Part shown: one piece after another, positions 36,061 through 50,600 of the stretch
Layout of the letters: every line of letters starts with the position of its first letter
Position numbering within the stretch: position 1 is the first letter of the stretch
Assembly: GCA_025642075.2 (NCBI GenBank)
Contig: JAODUO010000028.1
Coordinates: forward strand, 1,241,177 to 1,305,176
Length of the DNA stretch: 64,000 nt
Source of the DNA: Ridgeia piscesae
Lineage: Eukaryota > Annelida > Polychaeta > Sabellida > Siboglinidae
Direction: 5' to 3'
Notes under the pieces: model-generated
Told to the model about the DNA's origin: nothing
Database searches by the model: none
The model's input: the letters and a program-made list of their open reading frames with translations, nothing else
Position numbers and translations under genes: made by a program

Positions 36061-36680
36061 TTATTTATTATATTTCATGTTATTGTATATAGGCACTATG
36101 TGACTCAAATGCCAGAACACATTACATCTGTTTTGTCTTGCTGCTGAAGAGACATGGCTGAAGTCATAGACTTACACGCCGCCATGTTTTTCTCAAAGTA
36201 AAAAAACCCCAATATATACAAATGTAAACTAAATTACAAAATAATATACACAACTCATGCACAAACATATTCATGCAATGTATGTATTACTAACGTCTCA
36301 GTTGCAATTCCTTTTAAAACGTCACACCAAGGTGTACCCTTACAAACATGAAGACAATTACAACAACCTGTATGTTGTTCAGACACTACAAATATATATT
36401 TATTTCCACTGTTTGCAAAGTTTCAAACCTTTAAACTGATTAACGTAACATGTCTTTTCATCCTTAGATCAAAGAGCGGATACCTCCAAATGACCCGTCG
36501 GTGGTGACGACACGAGCCATAGTTGACCGCACATTGACCCTGACAAAGGTGGAACAGCCGTACGTGTCGACCAGTGCCTACTATCCCCTGTACGTGTCCT
36601 GTGCGATGCTGATGGGTGCCATTGTGTGGCAATACTGGACTGGAATATCCAACGTTGTCAACAACGTCTCATCGTCATAG
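30584..36680 (+). CDS. FDFT1: Squalene synthase (farnesyl-diphosphate farnesyltransferase 1), complete
   Basis: FDFT1 condenses two farnesyl diphosphates to squalene with NADPH at the ER membrane, the first committed step of sterol synthesis. Exons: 30584-30682, 30981-31078, 31765-31948, 32558-32686, 33083-33274, 34182-34358, 35719-35871, 36468-36680. Spliced, they give 414 aa (the human enzyme has 417) with no frame break. The first Mg-binding motif DTVED lies at residues 80-84 and the second, DFLED, at 219-223, both as in the human protein. [31 protein letters not shown] and [15 protein letters not shown] are near-identical family blocks. A C-terminal membrane anchor spans about residues 383-401 ([17 protein letters not shown]). 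The start ATG begins [20 protein letters not shown], aligned to the usual N terminus. Intron 4 ends in a tandem array that overlaps the exon 5 boundary. Confidence 0.97.
32879..33110. repeat. 53-bp minisatellite overlapping FDFT1 exon 5 acceptor
   Basis: TCTGTAG followed by TACTGTCATTATGTGGCGGG recurs with exon-like starts at 32924, 32977 and 33030; the real exon starts at 33083. The period is exactly 53 bp. Each unit copies about 28 bases of exon 5. Confidence 0.93.
34427..34671. mobile_element. MITE with CCAGGGGT ends in FDFT1 intron 6
   Basis: Inverted ends CCAGGGGTAGAAATA and CCAGGGGTCGAAATA bracket 245 bp. Inner GTAGTCC/GGACTAC motifs repeat in both orientations. No coding frame. Confidence 0.7.
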
Positions 36681-38526
36681 CAACCTTATGTTGCACCTGT
36701 GAACACTGACTCTGGGCAGGTTAGGCAGCACACAGCTTTGCATACCTGCGGCATGCGCAAACTTAAAGTTTGTCGTGATTTTGTTCCGTGGTGTCATTGC
36801 AAATGGCCGCCATTTCAAGACACATGACCTGGGTAGATTCCGCATTGTCGTTGTGGATGAACTCAACTAGTCAACGCGTATTGGTCATGAGTGATTCATA
36901 GCAGAAGTGTCCTCTCTTGCTGCCTGGGCATTGATTTTATTACATTGAATGGAGGTTGTATATAGAATGTTGGTTAATCAAAATCTGGGTCAAAGTATAA
37001 TCATGTATTAACAAATAACAAACAGTAATTGTGTTTGAGTTCAGAGAATGAATAAGAATGTTTTAAAATACAAATCTGCTTCTACATTAATACTCAAATG
37101 ACTGTCTCATCTTTGATATTACACATTGAATATTTTATAAAATGGCATCCAAAGCAAAAGCATCACTGAGAACAGGAGTTTTCAGTTGTGTATGACCTCT
37201 TCTGAAATATATATAATAACAAATGCTGCCTATGCTATGTATAACTTGGGTGAGAATTTTTGTAGGGGGAAACAAATACAAAAGTACTATGACAACTATC
37301 TACATTTTAAGTAATATATGTTGTTTATGGTCATTGAAATGTTTACTGCACCATAGTGTTGCAATATGCAAATGCTACATGCAGTATCTGCGAGATAGAA
37401 GGTGACTGTGTAACACGTATTAACCGAAAGTATTAATTTTCAGGCACAAACCATACAAAAATATGGACTGATTATTGCATCACTTTTATGCTCCTGTAGA
37501 TTGTGGGTTGTAGATTTGTCATATTGGGTCACAGGGTGTGAACATTTGAGGATAGTACTTATATTTTCCTATATGTATGTTATGTTGACATTGAGGAATT
37601 TTTTTATTTTATTATGTCAGTTTTAAATGATAGCGAAACCCTTATAGGTCAAGTATTGCTTTCAAATATTGCTTTAAATCAAACTATATGGACTTTTTGA
37701 TATAATAGTGTACTCTGTGGAGTTACAGTTTAACTATATTAGTAACTGTCTGACAGGTGTCAAACAAGATAGGATGTTTTACCCTAATTTATGAATGTGT
37801 GGCTACATCGGAACATAACGTTATGTATCGTGTTATCTGCTGAACACCAAATACTCTTCATCAGTCATATCTTGTAATGAATTGGTCTTTTCTGTTACCT
37901 GTGATCATTATCTCAAGCCAGAACAGTTTGCTAAATCAAGTATTGTAGTTTGTACCACTTGTGGTCTAGATTATAGCAACTAGGCCTGGTCAGAAATTCT
38001 GGGAACTTGCTAGTGGCCCAGTCTCATTTCACACATATATTCAGAAATTAGGAACATACCAAGTCAGTGTAAACAAAGGATTAAATGGTCAAATGTATGT
38101 TTGATGAGTATTGGTATGATGCTAATAGTATTAACACATTTCTATAACCATATACCACCAATATTATGCACAATGATGCAACATGCTCAACAACTGTTTG
38201 TTTATGGATACTTGTAGATTGGCCTCTATTATCACTCACTGAGCCCAGTTAGCTCTGGAATACAGCACACAACTCCAGTTGTCAGTGTTTGGAAATATAA
38301 CAAAGTCAAATTCCTCAGGTAATTGTTTCACTGGTAATGTTATATTTGATACACCTCTTGATAAATGTTATAAGGATGAGGGATCAGTTGGCATGCCAGC
38401 TGATGCAGCTGTGTTTGGTGGCAAGTAGCTGATTGCCAGCTGTGAGGATGGATTCACAAACATTGTACAGATAACGATTGTGTGTTCTATATTTGCTTAT
38501 GACACATATTTGTTATGAATACTATT

Positions 38527-38532
38527 AATAAA
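38527..38532 (+). terminator. Candidate FDFT1 polyadenylation signal
   Basis: AATAAA in the right strand 1.85 kb after the stop codon; another lies at 38834-38839. The stretch 36681-39270 between FDFT1 and TAF5L holds no gene that I can support. Confidence 0.3.
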
Positions 38533-39270
38533 CAATGACCGGAAACTTACCTAGTTGTTGTGAGTACATTTATATCATATGTAGTTATGATCAGTAACTT
38601 TCAGGCACCAAAATAATACACCAGATGACTATTTTCTTCAGTTACTAATTTTGAAAGAAAGTTTATGACCTAGAAGACAGATCTGTTCTGTGTTTACCAC
38701 AATATTATGATATTTTAAAGTGATTTGATTTGATTTTTTGCCTTACCAGCTAATCTTGCCAAACAAAATGACACCACACCCAATTAAAATATTGAGTGTA
38801 TGTAAATTGCAATTGCGTTGTCCTATATTAAACAATAAATTGTAATTTAGTTGTTAGAAAACCCAATTTTGCATAAATAAATTGCACTATAAATACTGAT
38901 ATAATTCAGTTAGTTCTAAGTAATTATTATATCAGTAAAGTTTCCTATTGAAATAAGAATTATGAAGAATTATCAAGTATAGGGGTAGGACATGCACATC
39001 AAAATTTGATATAATATTGCAATAATAATTGTATAATTATGAACTATGTATTCCATCTTACTTAGCAACTGCCACCGTGTTTTGTTTTAAAGGAAATTTA
39101 TTCAAATTAAAAATAATGCAAGACTAATACAAATGTTACACTTTTGTAACAACATCATCTATTTATTTAGAAACCCTGTGCTGTCACCTAGTGAGTATCA
39201 TTGCATTTAACGTGAACGAACGTTATCGCTTCCGGTGTTGGGATGCAACGGGGAAGTCGAGGAGTAAATT

Positions 39271-41575
39271 ATGAAAAGAATTCGAACCGAGCAGTTGCAG
39301 TCTGCAATAAACCAGTACTTGAAGAGGCGACAATACACGGTGGGTTCGCGAATATATAAAATATTCTTGAATGTAGAGAAACTATGGGAAAGGTTGTGGA
39401 TCAAAATGCAAATGCTTATCGGCGGGCGATAATTTGACAACTAGCTGAACCAGCTAAGTGGTACTACAATGTAACAAACTCTTACAGGTCCTCTTCGGGC
39501 TTGACTAGAATTCCTACCTCTTGTGACAACTCTCCCTTTTAACATATGTTTGAACTGTGTGCGTGCGCCAGAGTTTGGCACAATCCATAAAAGAGGGCCC
39601 CTCAGGGGGTGCAGTTTTAAGGGTAAAACAACTTGTAATGGCTACTACTAGTATTATATTAGTAAGTAATGTCTGTAATGTCGATTAGTAATGATGGCAA
39701 ACACATGAATCGGTAATCTTCCAGTTAATTGGCCTAAATTATTAGGGATTTTTCAAAACGTGTATACCACTTTTTAGATGTGTATATGACTAATTGATTA
39801 TATGTTTGGAATGTCATTCTACATCATTTCTGGTACAAAGAAATCAGATATAAATTTTTATGATTGTGTAATGTTTTAGAGCAATTTAATGCCATCGAGT
39901 TGACGTAAATAAGTCGATGTCACAGGGCGTGAGTGGTTAGCGCATCACTTTCCACAGACGCACTAGGACCACAAATGCAATTTCTTGAGTGTGCATTTCG
40001 AAGTTGAGTTATAGAAAACAATTAACAATATTTTTATCAATTTAAACTTAAAAACAAATAAATCTGCATTATACAGAATACAAATTATTGATGTAGCCTT
40101 ATGTTTGGGGACATATCCGTAAATCGCAAGACATCGTCTTTGTGGTCCTGATGCCGCTCAAGCCCTGTGACATCGGCTTATATACATCAACTCAACAGCA
40201 TTAAATTGCTCTAAAACATCTAAAACACAATTTAAAAAATATTACTTCTCCGAAATGGTGTAGAATGACATTCTGAACATATACATATTAAAAAGGTGGT
40301 AAAAACGTTCTGAAAAGGCCCTAATAATTTAGGCCAGTTAACTGGAGGACTACCCATGAATCCTGACCATGACTCTATGTCATTCATTTATAAACCATTA
40401 GAACTGTTTTTTTTACTCAGATCAAACTATGTGTTATGGTGGTGTTCTGACATCAGTGATTAATAAAAAAAAAAATTTCCTGACAATATTTTGCCTTTTT
40501 TATTCCACCATGTTCATGCATCCCTACTGTACTGGAGTGTGTTGCTAGGTGATGTACTCGGTACTCACAGACACTGTTGTGTGTATTATAGGGCTGCGAT
40601 GCAAAGGATGGCCACAGCACGCTGAGCATGGAGGAGATGGCCCTGACTGCAGCAGTGCTGAGTGAAGGTAGCATCAGCAACACCATTGCCTACAGCAGCA
40701 TCAGTGGTGACGCTACGGCCTGTGACCAGCAGTACAACCGGTCAGTACTTGCCACAGCTGAGGCCCGTCCACCCATCTTTTGAAAGGGTAAAATCTGCTT
40801 GAGATGGGTAGAAAATTCAGTGGATTGACTTGTTCGTGGACAGGTATAAAAAGGTCTTCGGAAATCATATGTATTGTTGATTGTGCTTAAAAATTGGATG
40901 TCACACATGTTTTGTTTATTTCAGTTCTTTACGGGCCTGTGTTTTTCGTTTTTTCGAAATTTGCGAATGAAAAAGGAAAAACAAATTCGTTTTCAAAAGT
41001 ACCCCTGGTAAGAAAAACGATTACGATGTCCTATGTGAATACTTGTTACAAAAACAAAATAAAGATACAAGTATAACGTACTGTTTTTTTTCTCTGCCTT
41101 GGTATGGAAAACAAAAAAGATTCCAGTGCCAGTAATTTTTTGTTTTCCCCATAAGAAGCTTAGGTTACCCTTCCAATTCGGCTAGGCAGCAAAAGGTGGC
41201 AATTCAGTTGCATTGATGGCGTTTTGAAAATAAAATTGCATCGTCGCCAAAGTGGTGTACCCCTAGTATGTAAGTTTGGGTGAGTATTGGTCATTTCGGT
41301 GTTGTTGTTTTACGAAATGTTTCGACAATTTAATAAACTATATTCGACTTTATTTTGACTGTATTGGACTAACAGAAAGCCAATCGAAAACATAGACATT
41401 TATTCTATTACAGGATGTATCTTCTTGTCAAAATAAGAAATGGAAAAAGAACTGGTAGAGTAGGGATATACCTTTCTAATAGGTTTAACATCAGTACAAA
41501 GGATGACTCAAACTCTGAGGAGTATCCTTGTGAATCATTGTTTTTAGAGATAATACTAGCATTGTAATTTGCTCG

Positions 41576-41610
<35 letters not shown>

Positions 41611-44600
41611 TATAAACTCCCCATTTACAGTATATGTTTAGTAAATATTTCCGAGGTCTAATATAACACTTGAACAGAAAACATGCATATTAATGGCAGA
41701 CTTTATTTATTACTCTTAGTTATATTTATTCGACCATCCCACAACAAGAAACAATTCACACATTTTAGCAGTTGATAGGATTCACAGTCAAGCATGATTA
41801 CCATTTTAATGACAATGGTGACTAAAATGTAAAAAGTGTTTTTACGACAAATTTCTAAATGATGGCTGTGCTATTCTAGTTACAGTCTATGATCTGCATC
41901 ATACTATTTTACCAATTTGTTCAGCTTTTTAAAATTCTAAATGGGGGTCTAAATTTTATAATAGAATATGGACCCCTGGCTCCATTTTCTTTGGGGGTCC
42001 ATATTTTATCTGATACCGATTTTGATTAATAGATTAGCCACATTGTACATCCTCGCGTGCCAGCAATTGCTACGGCTGATTACGTCAGTACCAGCTCTTC
42101 TCTACCCCTGACATATCCCTTTCAAAAATTTCCTTTTTAACGTCAGCCAATGAAATCGCATATGATCGGCCTCCGGTCATGTGACAGCCACATGCTACTG
42201 GTGCTGTTCGAGTTACATGCAGTGTTTGGGATGTAGAAACAAATATTGTGATACACAAATTCAGGTGGGGGTAAGTCGTATTGGGATTCCCAGAAATGGT
42301 TTACCCGTCTTCAAATTGGGGCGCTAATTAGCGCTGTTCTCACGGGTGAAGAGTCACAACTGGCATTGTCAATAAACTAGTTCAACTCGAGTAAATCAAG
42401 CACATCTCGTAGGGGATGTGCCAAGGTTAATTTGCATCGCAAATAGATCTGGCTTGTAAGGATGTCAAGGTGACCTTGTGTAGGATGTCAGGGTGACCTT
42501 GTGTAGGATGTCAGGGTGACCTTGTGTAGGATGTCATGGTGACCTTGTATAACATGTCATACAGTTGATACAGTAATTGTGTTCGTTGTATGTTTTACAT
42601 TAACCATGCTCATGGCATAATGTTCTGTTTCAGACTGAAGACGTTTATCCACGAGTCTCCGGAGCCACACAGGACTCAGCTCCAGAAGCTGCTCTACCCT
42701 TTCTTTGTCAACATCTATCTGGAGCTGCTGCAGAATGCACAGACTGCTGCAGGTAGAGTCATGGGTGGGGTGGAGTAACGGTGATAATTGGGGTGGCATG
42801 ATGGAATATAATAATTTCCATTCAGAGGCACATTATAGCAGCACTATGTCATAGCATTACACATTACAACAGCACTAAGTCTTAGCACTAACACATTACA
42901 ACAGCACCAAGTCTTAGCAATAACACATTACAGCAGCACTAAGTCTTAGCACTAACACATTACAGCAGCACTAAGTCTTAGCACTAACACATTACAGCAG
43001 CACTAAGTCTTAGCACTAACACATTACAGCAGCACTAAGTCTTAGCACTAACACATTACAGCAGCACTAAGTCTTAGCACTAACACATTACAGCAGCACT
43101 AAGTCTTAGCACTAACACATTACAGCAGCACTAAGTCTTAGCACTAACACATTACACCAGCACTAAGTCTTAGCACTAACACATTACACCATCACTAAGT
43201 CTTAGCACTAACACATTACAGCAGCACTAAGTCTTAGCACTAACACATTTCAGCAGCACTACGCCTTAGCACTAACACATTACAGGAGCACTACATCTTA
43301 GCACTAACACATTACAGCAGCACTATGTCTTAGCACTAACACATTACAGCAGCACTATGTCTTAGCACTAACACATTACAGCAGCACTAAGTCTTAGCAC
43401 TAACACATTACAGCAGCACTAAGTCTTAGCACTAACACATTACAGCAGAACTAAGTCTTAGCACTAACACATTACAGCAGCACTAAGTCTTAGCACTAAC
43501 ACATTACAGCAGAACTAAGTCTTAGCACTAACACATTACAGCAGCACTATGTCTTAGCACTAACACATTACAGCAGCACTGAGTCTTAGCACTAACACAT
43601 TACAGCAGAACTAAGTCTTAGCACTAACACATTACAGCAGCACTACGTCTTAGCACTAACACATTACAGCAGCACTATGTCTTAGCACTAACACATTACA
43701 GCAGCACTACGTCTTAGCACTAACACATTACAGCAGCACTACGTCTTAGCACTAACACATTACAGCAGCACTAAGTCTTAGCACTAACACATTACAGCAG
43801 CACTAAGTCTTAGCACTAACACATTACAGCAGCACTAAGTCTTAGCACTAACACATTACAGCAGCATTAAGTCTTAATCCATCAGCACTCACACGACTTT
43901 AATGTGAAGCCTGCGCCTCTTCAGATATTTGACCTAGATTAAAAAAATATTGTTTGTGTCAGTTTTTTACGAATTCGTTAACTGCGTATGAACTGCAGTA
44001 GCCTCGAACCACGGTGAATTGCATTATAAATCGGCACGGTAAATGTGCGATCTAAATTTATATTTTTGGATTGATTGAAAGATGAAATCAAGCCAATAGT
44101 GAGCATAACTAGTATAGGTATTAATATTTGACCGACTTCGGCAACATGTCAATTAATTTGTGCGTTTCTGCGCTCCGCCTCAGCTCGCATCGCATTGGCT
44201 CTGAATTTATTTCAAAACTACACCATTCGCAAGTTTTACTCAGTTCAACATTCGACAGTGTATAATATTTTAACGTAATACACATTTATGTTGGTTGTCA
44301 ATGTCAATTAGTTTTATAAATCACGCATAGACTGTGCAACCAGCACATTGGCTTCGGCTGCTGTTGTGGCGTTCGGGGGGTGGCAGAATATAATGTATAA
44401 CGCACCTCGTTTGTAACGTGGTTCCATTTCGTAGACCCCCAACCACCTTATACATGGGGCGCGACTGTATGAACTTAGACTTGGTAATATTTCATTGTAA
44501 GAAAAAGCCTGTCGTTCGTAACAGAGCTACTTCCTAGACGACCTATTGTCACTAAACATTGTTATTATTTACATCCCCTGATTGGTTCTGAGTGGGTCCC

Positions 44601-47600
44601 TGTCAGAGTCACATCGCTGTCATGGTTATATGACAGTAAATCCAAATTTGCATCAACATATCTCGATTTCAGTGTCAGAATCAACATCGTCAAGCTCGCT
44701 TGTATTTTCATGTATCTGACGCGCTGCCACTGCTGCTGTGAAAAAGAACGATGACTGTAGGACATTTTAAATGTCCTGGAACAATTATTGTAGCTGTCAA
44801 ATTTTCGAAAAGGCAGTCAATATTTTTGAGAATGGAAGTATCCAAAATACCCACAATTCTAGATGGGTGTCACATTTAGGTTATCGCATGATCGCTAGAT
44901 GGAACCACATAAACCGAATTAAACTGCAGTGCTGTATGAGCTGGCCGTCAAGGGCTGACTTGAGTGCTAATGAGTTAACTTAAAATAGCAAAAAATGCAT
45001 CTGTATCTAGCAATAAATTAATCCGAGTATAATTATAATAATAAAACTAAGCTAATAATTATAATAAATACTAATACTGCAAGTTAAAAAGAATAATAAT
45101 TAAATAGTAAGAGTTTATAAAACATGACTACATGTAATATGTTCGTTTCATTAAAAGTGAGTATTTGGGAGTGTAACTGTTGTTGATTATACGTGCATTT
45201 TACTCTCACTAATATTTATGTATGTGGATATTTTGTACAGTGTTTAACATTTGACAAAGCATCATTATATTTATTGTTTACAATTATAATGTTTGACAAA
45301 AATTGCAGCTATTTATATAAATTGATCTGTTGTGAATAGGACGACAGCCCCGCATTTGTCTGTGTTAAAATAAAGTGTTATAATGGGTGGAATAAAGTAA
45401 GTACTGGGGTGGTGGGTGGGGCACAGCGAGTAATTGAGAGTATTGGGAAGGAGGGGCACAATATAAATAAACAGGGTGGTGGGGTGGAATAAAATGAGCG
45501 AAGTCCTTCATTATGTCATAGAGGGCACAATTTCAATGACACACTTGAAAAAATGTCCCAGTGGCTTCACTGGCTTGTCATGATGTTGAAATTTGTTGAT
45601 GTTCAAGATCTGGTGAGATCCTGTTATGAGACAAAAAATATTTTAGATAACCAAATTAGGCTTGTGTCCTGATCAGAATGCTAGTGAAGCAGTCCTCAGG
45701 TGATATCAACTCGAAAGGTCTGGGCTTACAGGTCGCAAGTTCTATAGCCGCCATCATGCCACGTTCAAATCTCACAGTGACTGTGCCGACATGCTGGCAG
45801 CGCTGCAGCAAATCTCGAACAAAGAAGTCATGCTCAGCTGCCACCTAGTGAGAGAATTCAGGTGTGTATCAAACTGTGGTAACAATGACTTGCTTGGTGA
45901 TAAGATATTAACTTCACTCACCAGCATAAATGGATGTCTGGTGAATATTTCTGTATAAATAGTCTTTGTGTATTAATTGTGTATGGCAGAATGCTTTGCA
46001 GAGAAGTTGAGATTGGACAAGTGTGACAGGGAACAATGTGTAGTGCATTTAGCTGACTTGGGGACTGGAAATGGCACTGTGTTTACGTTTAAAAAAGTTT
46101 GTGACCTGACTGTTTCAGAGAACATCGTTATGTTGTAAGTTTGTCACCCGAAGCACTTCAACATCTCCTGAAATACCTCCAGGTATGTTTGTGGTCAAAT
46201 GAGTAGCTCTTTCCATCAGTCATAAATTGACAACTCTCTCGTGTACAATATATCCATGTGCCAATGTGGTGTTTCATCTTTGTTTTACATTTCACAATTG
46301 ACATTTTCTCATAGCGTTTTGTTCACCTCCTGGAAACATCTTCTGAAAGTGAACAAAGTTCAAAGAAAAAAGGTTTGCTGTGCAGTTTGTGGAATTGGTT
46401 ATCTTAAATGTGAGAAGTTTGGAACATTTCTAAAGTTGAGCTTTGAATCTGTTGTATTGTCAATTGTGTGGTTTATAATCTGAACATTTAGTTTACATTT
46501 GTGTGGCAGGCGTACATTGTTTTAGACTATTTTAAAGCACAATTTGGTGAGCGAGAAATATAGAAAATATATAAATATAATTGTTCCAGTATCAATAACA
46601 TAACTGCCTCTCATGAACTGGTTGATTGTAATGCAACACGGTTGTAAGGATTCAGTAGAAAGATGTATCGATGAAAGTGAATATTGTTTGATGTTTGTAT
46701 TTTCCTAGAATGGAGACAATGTTCTACTGGTACAGATGTTGAATCGGCACCTTGACATCAAATGTAAGGCCAATTATTTCAGTTGCTTTGAAACTTCTGT
46801 GTATCAATTAAAAAAGAAAACCTTTAAATGTGCATAAATTTTGAATGAAATTTGCTGTTTTTGGATGTGAATATGTGCCCGTGAATGGGCAGGTTCCTAA
46901 TATATTGCATCATGCCAATGATAGTAATAATAATATTATGCTATAGAAGAGTGAACGCAAGGAGTGACATAACCACGCACCCATGTCAGCAAGGAGTGAC
47001 ATAACCACACAACCATGTCAGCAAGGAGTGACATAACCACACACCCATGTCAGCAAGGAGTGACATAACCACACACCCATGTCAGCAAGGAGTGACATAA
47101 CCACACAACCATGTCAGCAAGGAGTGACATAACCACACACCCATGTCAGCAAGGAGTGACATAACCACACACCCATGTCAGCAAGGAGTGACATAACCAT
47201 GCACCCATGTCAGCAAGGAGTGACATAACCACACAACCATGTCAGCAAGGAGTGACATAACCATGCACCCATGTCAGCAAGGAGTCACATAACCACACAC
47301 CCATGCCAGCAAGGAGTCACATAACCACACACCCACGTCAGCAAGGAGTCACATAACCACACACCCACGTCAGCAAGGACTGACATAACCACACACCCAT
47401 GTCAGCAAGGAGTGACATACCCACACATACCCATGTCAGCAAAGAGTGACATAACCACACAACCATATCAGCAAGGAGTGACATAACCACACAACCATGT
47501 CAGCAAGGAGTGACATAACCATACACCCATGTCAGCAAGGAGTGACATAACCATGCACCCATGTCAGCAAGGAGTGACATAACCATACACCCATGTCAGC

Positions 47601-50600
47601 AAGGAGTGACATAACCATACACCCATGTCAGCAAGGAGTGACATAACCACACACCCATGTCAGCAAGGAGTGACATAACCACACACCCATGTCAGCAAGG
47701 AGTGATATAACCACACACTCATGTCAGCAAGGAGTGACATAACCACACACCCATGTCAGCAAGGAGTGACATAACCATGCACCCATGTCAGCAAGGAGTG
47801 ACATAACCATGCACCCATGTCAGCAAGGAGTGACATAACCATACACCCATGTCAGCAAGGAGTGACATAACCACACACCCATGTCAGCAAGGGGGTGAGA
47901 TAACGTGACTATGCTAGCATGTCTTTATATTATATGAAATCAAATTCAAACATATCAAACCAATTAGATGTACAAATTGAAAGGCAGCTGAAATGCTTAA
48001 ACAAACATTGTCATAACACAAGAACATGCCATTTAGAGGATAAGTGACCATTGTTTGATGAGCATGAAACTACTGTATATTTTTCTTAATTTTTCAAACT
48101 TGGATATCACTGTGGCGCTGCCATACTATACACAAGTTTAATTTGACCAGCTCATGTAATTTTTTTATTCTTCCAATTTACTTCATCAACAGACATTTTC
48201 GCGTGAACTATATCTTCTAAATGGTATGTTCTTATGCTTGGGCAGTGGTTGTTTGCCCATGTCAGTCTCCTTTCACATGTAGACGTTGTATAGGTAAAAA
48301 ATGTGAGAGCAGAAAACTGTAATAAAATAATTTTTTTCATTTGTTGCCAATTTCTTTAGGAGCTTATTATAAAACTGTACCTTTTGAAAACGAATGTGTC
48401 TACAACAGATTTCAAAATTAATTATCTTTTGGATGTAGTCTATTTTAAAATGAGGCATGAGGTAATATTGCTACAACTGACATGCAACAAATTCCACAGT
48501 TTTGTTCCGTGGACATTGAATAACATCATATCGACAGGTGTGAGTAAACTGATTTAACCTTCAAGTGCAGTGCTTGTTTGTTGTTTATCAAAATAATAAC
48601 CTTTGTATATCTGATGGCAATTTAATTGGTGAATTCAAAAGGATCCTAACTCCATCAGATACCATTTCGTAGTACATCTTTCCTAGTAATTGTTTATAAC
48701 TTGAAAATTCCACAATATGTCATATTTAATGTATGTCATTCCTTGATAGTTGTGGAATATCAAACATTAAATGTAAAATGTTCTGGAAATTACATTATCC
48801 TCTAAAAATAATGATAAATAATAATTATTAGAAAAGATATCCACCAAAATTTTTTTTATCCAATGGAGTTGGGCCCATTTTTAATTCACCCTTTCATTAA
48901 CATCATACGTAAGTGGAGTGATCGAGACACCACTGTAGATGTCGCCACTGATGCCTTGTGATTGCAGTGAAGGACATAGACCTACTGGAGGACACGGAGA
49001 CGGGAGGCGACGGTCTCGTGCCAAGCTTAACCCTCGTCTCCCCACAGTGTGTGCCCGAGAACAAAGTGATCCAGAGTGAAGTGAAACTTGGGGAGCTGCA
49101 GCAGTGTATCCGGCGGGTGCGGGAGGGACCTTCCTCCCTCCCCTCCGTCTCCCTCTACACAGTTCTCAACACTCACCAGGGGTAAGACAAGTGTACATCA
49201 CCTGGTATTAAACGTTTCAATGCCAGACAAAATTACGCTGACATACAAGTTGGCCTGTACACAAGAAGTACATGGAATATATTGTCCATGGCTCCAAGAT
49301 TTGGTTATTTATGAATCTTGGTCACATACTGGTGTCACGTGGTATGGCTGAGGTTTCATCGAGATAATTTGGCTGTAGATGGCAGACAGGTGGTATTCCT
49401 GGTCTCTGTTCATAAATATGTAAGTAAGCTAATATGAATAACTAAGTAAAGATAAATAAAAATAATCTAACATAAATAACTATAAGACAATAAATAAATT
49501 GGGGTGTAAAATGCAATTTCAAACAGAACAATGTAAAACCTCACCTAAAACTTGGTAAAGTTAAATACCAAAGGATATTACTGTTATCTGTGCTCACCTT
49601 AGCATAATTAACAATTTGAACGTGTTGCAGGTGAACTCTTTCAAATTGCATACGTTGTTCTGAGCATAATGAAGTAACTAAGCACAAATTGGTAGGAAGT
49701 AATAAAATAAAACCTAGGAGTCGCCACCCTCACTTTACTATAAATGTGTCTTCGTCCAGACTGTGCTCCGCTGATATCAGTAGTGATGAGTCGTTGCTGT
49801 GTACGAGTTACGAGGACTCCTCCATCAGACTGTGGAGTCTCGGCCCGGAGCCCATCCAAGCTGGAGCTGCAGCTCCTGTCAACATCTCCATGGTGCATCT
49901 CGCAGGAGACTTTCTGCCGGATGTCGTCAGCAAAAACAGGTATATTACAATAGCAAGACATGGAATAAAAGATTTCTCAAGTCGGCTGCTGGGGTGAAAC
50001 TGGGGACTTACCGTTTTTGTATTTACCTCGGAAAGATCGATTACAGGAATGTAGATTTCATTAAAAAAAGTTGTCTGATTGTGAGTGCAAGTGCATTTTA
50101 AAGTTTTTTTTCTGGTAGGTATTGTAACATATAAGCCATTTAGTAGTGTGAATTGTTACGTGTCTGTAGAAGTTATTGTCAGGTTTCTACAGAAAAATGC
50201 AGAACAGATAAGGACGCTTTCTTCTTGTAAAATTGTATCTGAATGGTTTACTAAATCTTCTTGTAGTAATCATCACACAGATGCTTGTAATATCTGTTAA
50301 ATGAAGGTTCTTAACAGTATGCAACACTATTACTTACAAGGCAGGTGGAAGCTTTTGTACTTTACATGGTAAGACTGGTAATGTTGTTTTTTCCATTGAC
50401 CATTTTTTATGTGTTTGACATTGATAGGTCACTGGGGTCAGGTGGGATGGACTGCATCACCCTGCGGGGTCACGGAGGGGTGGTCTACAGCACATGTTTT
50501 ACACACGACAATCAGTTTGTGATCTCTGCGTCTGAAGACACAACGCGTATGTCATCAAGTAATTTATTATAATTTTTTATCATATAATAAAAAATAATTT

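Noticed and set aside
39930..39975. tRNA gene from an A-box-like GTGGTTAGCGC
   Set aside because: No B box at the right distance; the sequence is part of a foldback element.
44565..44765. Minus-strand 66-codon ORF resembling an acidic transposase N terminus
   Set aside because: Similarity is limited to an Asp/Ser patch; no transposase core follows.
46948..47895. CRISPR-like 32-bp repeats
   Set aside because: No spacers; every base belongs to the unit.
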